From contig CAVTZA010000022.1 in the NCBI GenBank assembly GCA_963739085.1, positions 90,288-154,287 on the forward strand: a DNA stretch of 64,000 nt, in the 5' to 3' direction. Shown piece by piece: positions 62,473 through 64,000 of the stretch. Under the pieces are notes generated by a model that did not search any database, had not been told where the DNA came from, and worked only from the letters and a program-made list of their open reading frames with translations. This DNA is from DATFQE01 sp963739085 (GTDB lineage: Bacteria; Actinomycetota; Thermoleophilia; Gaiellales; Gaiellaceae). The position numbers and the translations under genes are program-made. Numbering within the stretch: position 1 is the stretch's first letter; the number at the start of each line of letters is the position of its first letter.

Positions 62473-63984
62473 ATGACGCTTCTCGCCGACGTCGTCTCCG
62501 CTTCGAAGGCCGTGACCGAAACGCCCTCACGGTCGCTCAAGGTCACGATCCTCGCCGACCTCCTGCGCCGGCTCGACGTGACCGAAGTGCCGATCGCGGT
62601 CGGCTTTCTCACCGGGGTGCCGAGACAGGGCCGGGTCGGCGTCGGCTACTCCACCATCTACGGGCTCGAAGTCGCTTCAGCCGAGGAGCCGACCCTCGAG
62701 ATCGCCGACCTCGACGACGCCATCGCCAAGGTGCTCGAGACCACGGGCAGCGGGTCGGCCGCCCGCCGCCGCGAAATCCTCGAGACCCTGCTGTCCAGGG
62801 CGACGGAGGACGAGGCCGACTTCGTCAAGCGGCTCTTCACGGGCGGGCTCAGGCAGGGCGCTCTCGCGGGTGTGATGACCGATGCGGTCGCGAAGGCCGC
62901 CGGCGTCCCTGGTGAGCTCGCCCGCCGGGCGCTCATGCTCTCCGGCGACCTCACACGGACCGCGGAGATCGCGATGTCGAGCGGGGAGGAGGGGCTTCGC
63001 GGCGTCGGCTTCGAGCTCTTCCGCCCGATCCTGCCGATGCTTGCGTCGACGGCCGAGAGCGCGGGCGATGCCGTCGCGGGTTTCGAGCGCGCGTCGGTCG
63101 AATGGAAGCTCGACGGGATCCGCATCCAGATTCATCGCGACGGCGACGAGGTTCGGATCTACACGCGGAACCTCAACGACATCACCGATGCGCTTCCCGG
63201 GATCGCCGATGCGGTCCGTGGCCTCCCCGTGACCCGGGCCGTCTTCGACGGCGAGGCGCTGTGGATGGGCGAGGAGGGACCGGCGGCTTTCCAGGACACG
63301 GTCTCGCAGATCGACGGCGACGCACCGCTCGAAGGCGTGACCACGTTCCTCTTCGACGTGCTGCACGTCGACGGCGAGGACCTGCTCGACACGCCGCTCG
63401 AGCGCCGCGCCGCGAGGCTCGAGGAGTTGGCGCCCCGGCTCAGGATCCCCGGCGAGCTCACCTCGGATCCGGCCACCGCGGAGCGGGTGCTGGAGGAGGC
63501 CTTGCGTGCCGGGCACGAGGGGATCGTCGTGAAGGACGCAGCCTCCACCTACGCCGCGGGGCGTCGCGGCAAGGCCTGGCGCAAGGTCAAGCCGGTGCGG
63601 ACCTACGACCTCGTCGTGCTCGGCGCGGAGTGGGGTCACGGCCGCAGGCAGGGCTGGCTGTCGAACCTGCACCTCGGCGCCCGCGACGAGGCGAACGGGG
63701 GCTTCGTCATGGTCGGCAAGTGCTTCAAGGGGCTGACCGACGAGCTGCTGACCTGGCAGACCGAGGCGCTGCTCGCACGCGAGGTCGAGCGAAAGGGAAT
63801 CGCGGTGCTCGTCCGGCCGGAGCTCGTGATCGAGATCGCGCTCGACGGCGTCCAGGCCTCGACCCGCTACAAGGGCGGCGTGGCGCTCCGCTTCGCGCGC
63901 GTGAAGCGTTACCGGCCGGATAAGAGCGCCGACGAGGCCGACACGATCGAGGACCTGCGGATGCTCCTGCCGGCCCGGCGGTGA
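62473..63984 (+). CDS. ATP-dependent DNA ligase (LigB-type)
   Basis: A 503-residue intact ligase. N-terminal DNA-binding domain residues 1-190 (LADLLRRLDVTEVPIAVGFLTGVPRQGRVGVGYSTIYG). Motif I WKLDGIRIQIH with the adenylated Lys212; motif III FDGEALWM; motif IIIa TTFLFDVLHVDGEDLL; motif IV HEGIVVKDAAS; motif V KAWRKVKPVRTYDLVVLGAEWGHG; then an OB-fold ending with VLVRPELVIEIALDGVQASTRYKGGVALRFARVKRYRPDK. This is the layout of actinobacterial/archaeal-type LigB (homologue of mycobacterial Rv3062), which seals nicks with ATP and is non-essential beside NAD-dependent LigA. The stop (63984) is just inside the window. Confidence 0.93.
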   Translation: MTLLADVVSASKAVTETPSRSLKVTILADLLRRLDVTEVPIAVGFLTGVPRQGRVGVGYSTIYGLEVASAEEPTLEIADLDDAIAKVLETTGSGSAARRREILETLLSRATEDEADFVKRLFTGGLRQGALAGVMTDAVAKAAGVPGELARRALMLSGDLTRTAEIAMSSGEEGLRGVGFELFRPILPMLASTAESAGDAVAGFERASVEWKLDGIRIQIHRDGDEVRIYTRNLNDITDALPGIADAVRGLPVTRAVFDGEALWMGEEGPAAFQDTVSQIDGDAPLEGVTTFLFDVLHVDGEDLLDTPLERRAARLEELAPRLRIPGELTSDPATAERVLEEALRAGHEGIVVKDAASTYAAGRRGKAWRKVKPVRTYDLVVLGAEWGHGRRQGWLSNLHLGARDEANGGFVMVGKCFKGLTDELLTWQTEALLAREVERKGIAVLVRPELVIEIALDGVQASTRYKGGVALRFARVKRYRPDKSADEADTIEDLRMLLPARR

Positions 63985-64000
63985 GGGGGCTCAGTCGTCC

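Overview
The window is high-GC DNA with actinobacterial features: a SARP/BTAD regulator, a LuxR-LAL regulator, an ECF42-type sigma factor beside a DGPF/YCII protein, a LigB-type ATP-dependent DNA ligase, a LexA box of the Bacillus/actinobacterial type, and several promoters that look leaderless. Large secreted repeat proteins with short proline-rich linkers suggest a deep-branching soil lineage such as Thermoleophilia (Solirubrobacterales/Gaiellales). That placement is inference; no rRNA or other marker is present.

Layout. 1-4.3 kb: the 3' end of an LtrA-like gene, then a leftward run dinB, PPOX-fold flavoprotein, ATP-grasp, small protein, DUF1996 protein. 4.4-10.4 kb: three regulators (winged helix, SARP-NTPase, LuxR-LAL). 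10.5-33.4 kb: an island of large exported proteins (Calx-beta, Ig-like, cadherin-like, CARDB, RTX calcium-binding, parallel beta-helix) with one subtilase carrying a PASTA domain. 33.7-34.5 kb: AbrB/PIN toxin-antitoxin pair. 34.5-45.9 kb: DUF4389 membrane protein, TAP-like hydrolase, a second large LuxR regulator, GFA protein, SQR-like flavoprotein, alpha/beta hydrolase, acyl-CoA synthetase. 46-53.7 kb: membrane proteins, Xre/RES toxin-antitoxin pair, DUF2182 and two DUF899 proteins, beta-propeller protein, MarR/SRPBCC pair. 53.7-57.5 kb: ArsR/AHSA1 pair, hydrolase-adenylate cyclase fusion, ECF42/DGPF pair. 57.6-64 kb: M28 peptidase, Crp-family regulator, di-heme cytochrome c, bicupin, DNA ligase.

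Main discovery. Each of four transcription units in the exported-protein island is preceded by the same element: three direct copies of GTCAGCG at exactly 11-bp spacing, then 8 bp, then an extended -10-like hexamer (starts 10498, 13734, 18005, 26565). This is the known geometry of SARP activator sites, and a SARP-family gene lies 2.3 kb upstream of the first copy (5292-8233). I infer a locally encoded SARP regulon controlling a surface/exoprotein island rather than an antibiotic cluster. Other readable regulatory sites are a LexA box over the dinB start, a perfect CRP-type box between the Crp gene and the cytochrome gene, a palindromic ArsR operator inside its own promoter, a double operator beside MarR, and a four-half-site operator on the Xre/RES promoter.

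Quality warning. Many genes are broken by single-base indels, often in G/C runs, while other long genes are intact. In several cases adding one base restores the family sequence, so most breaks look like sequencing or assembly error rather than decay. Spans of such genes are given as one feature with the breaks described.
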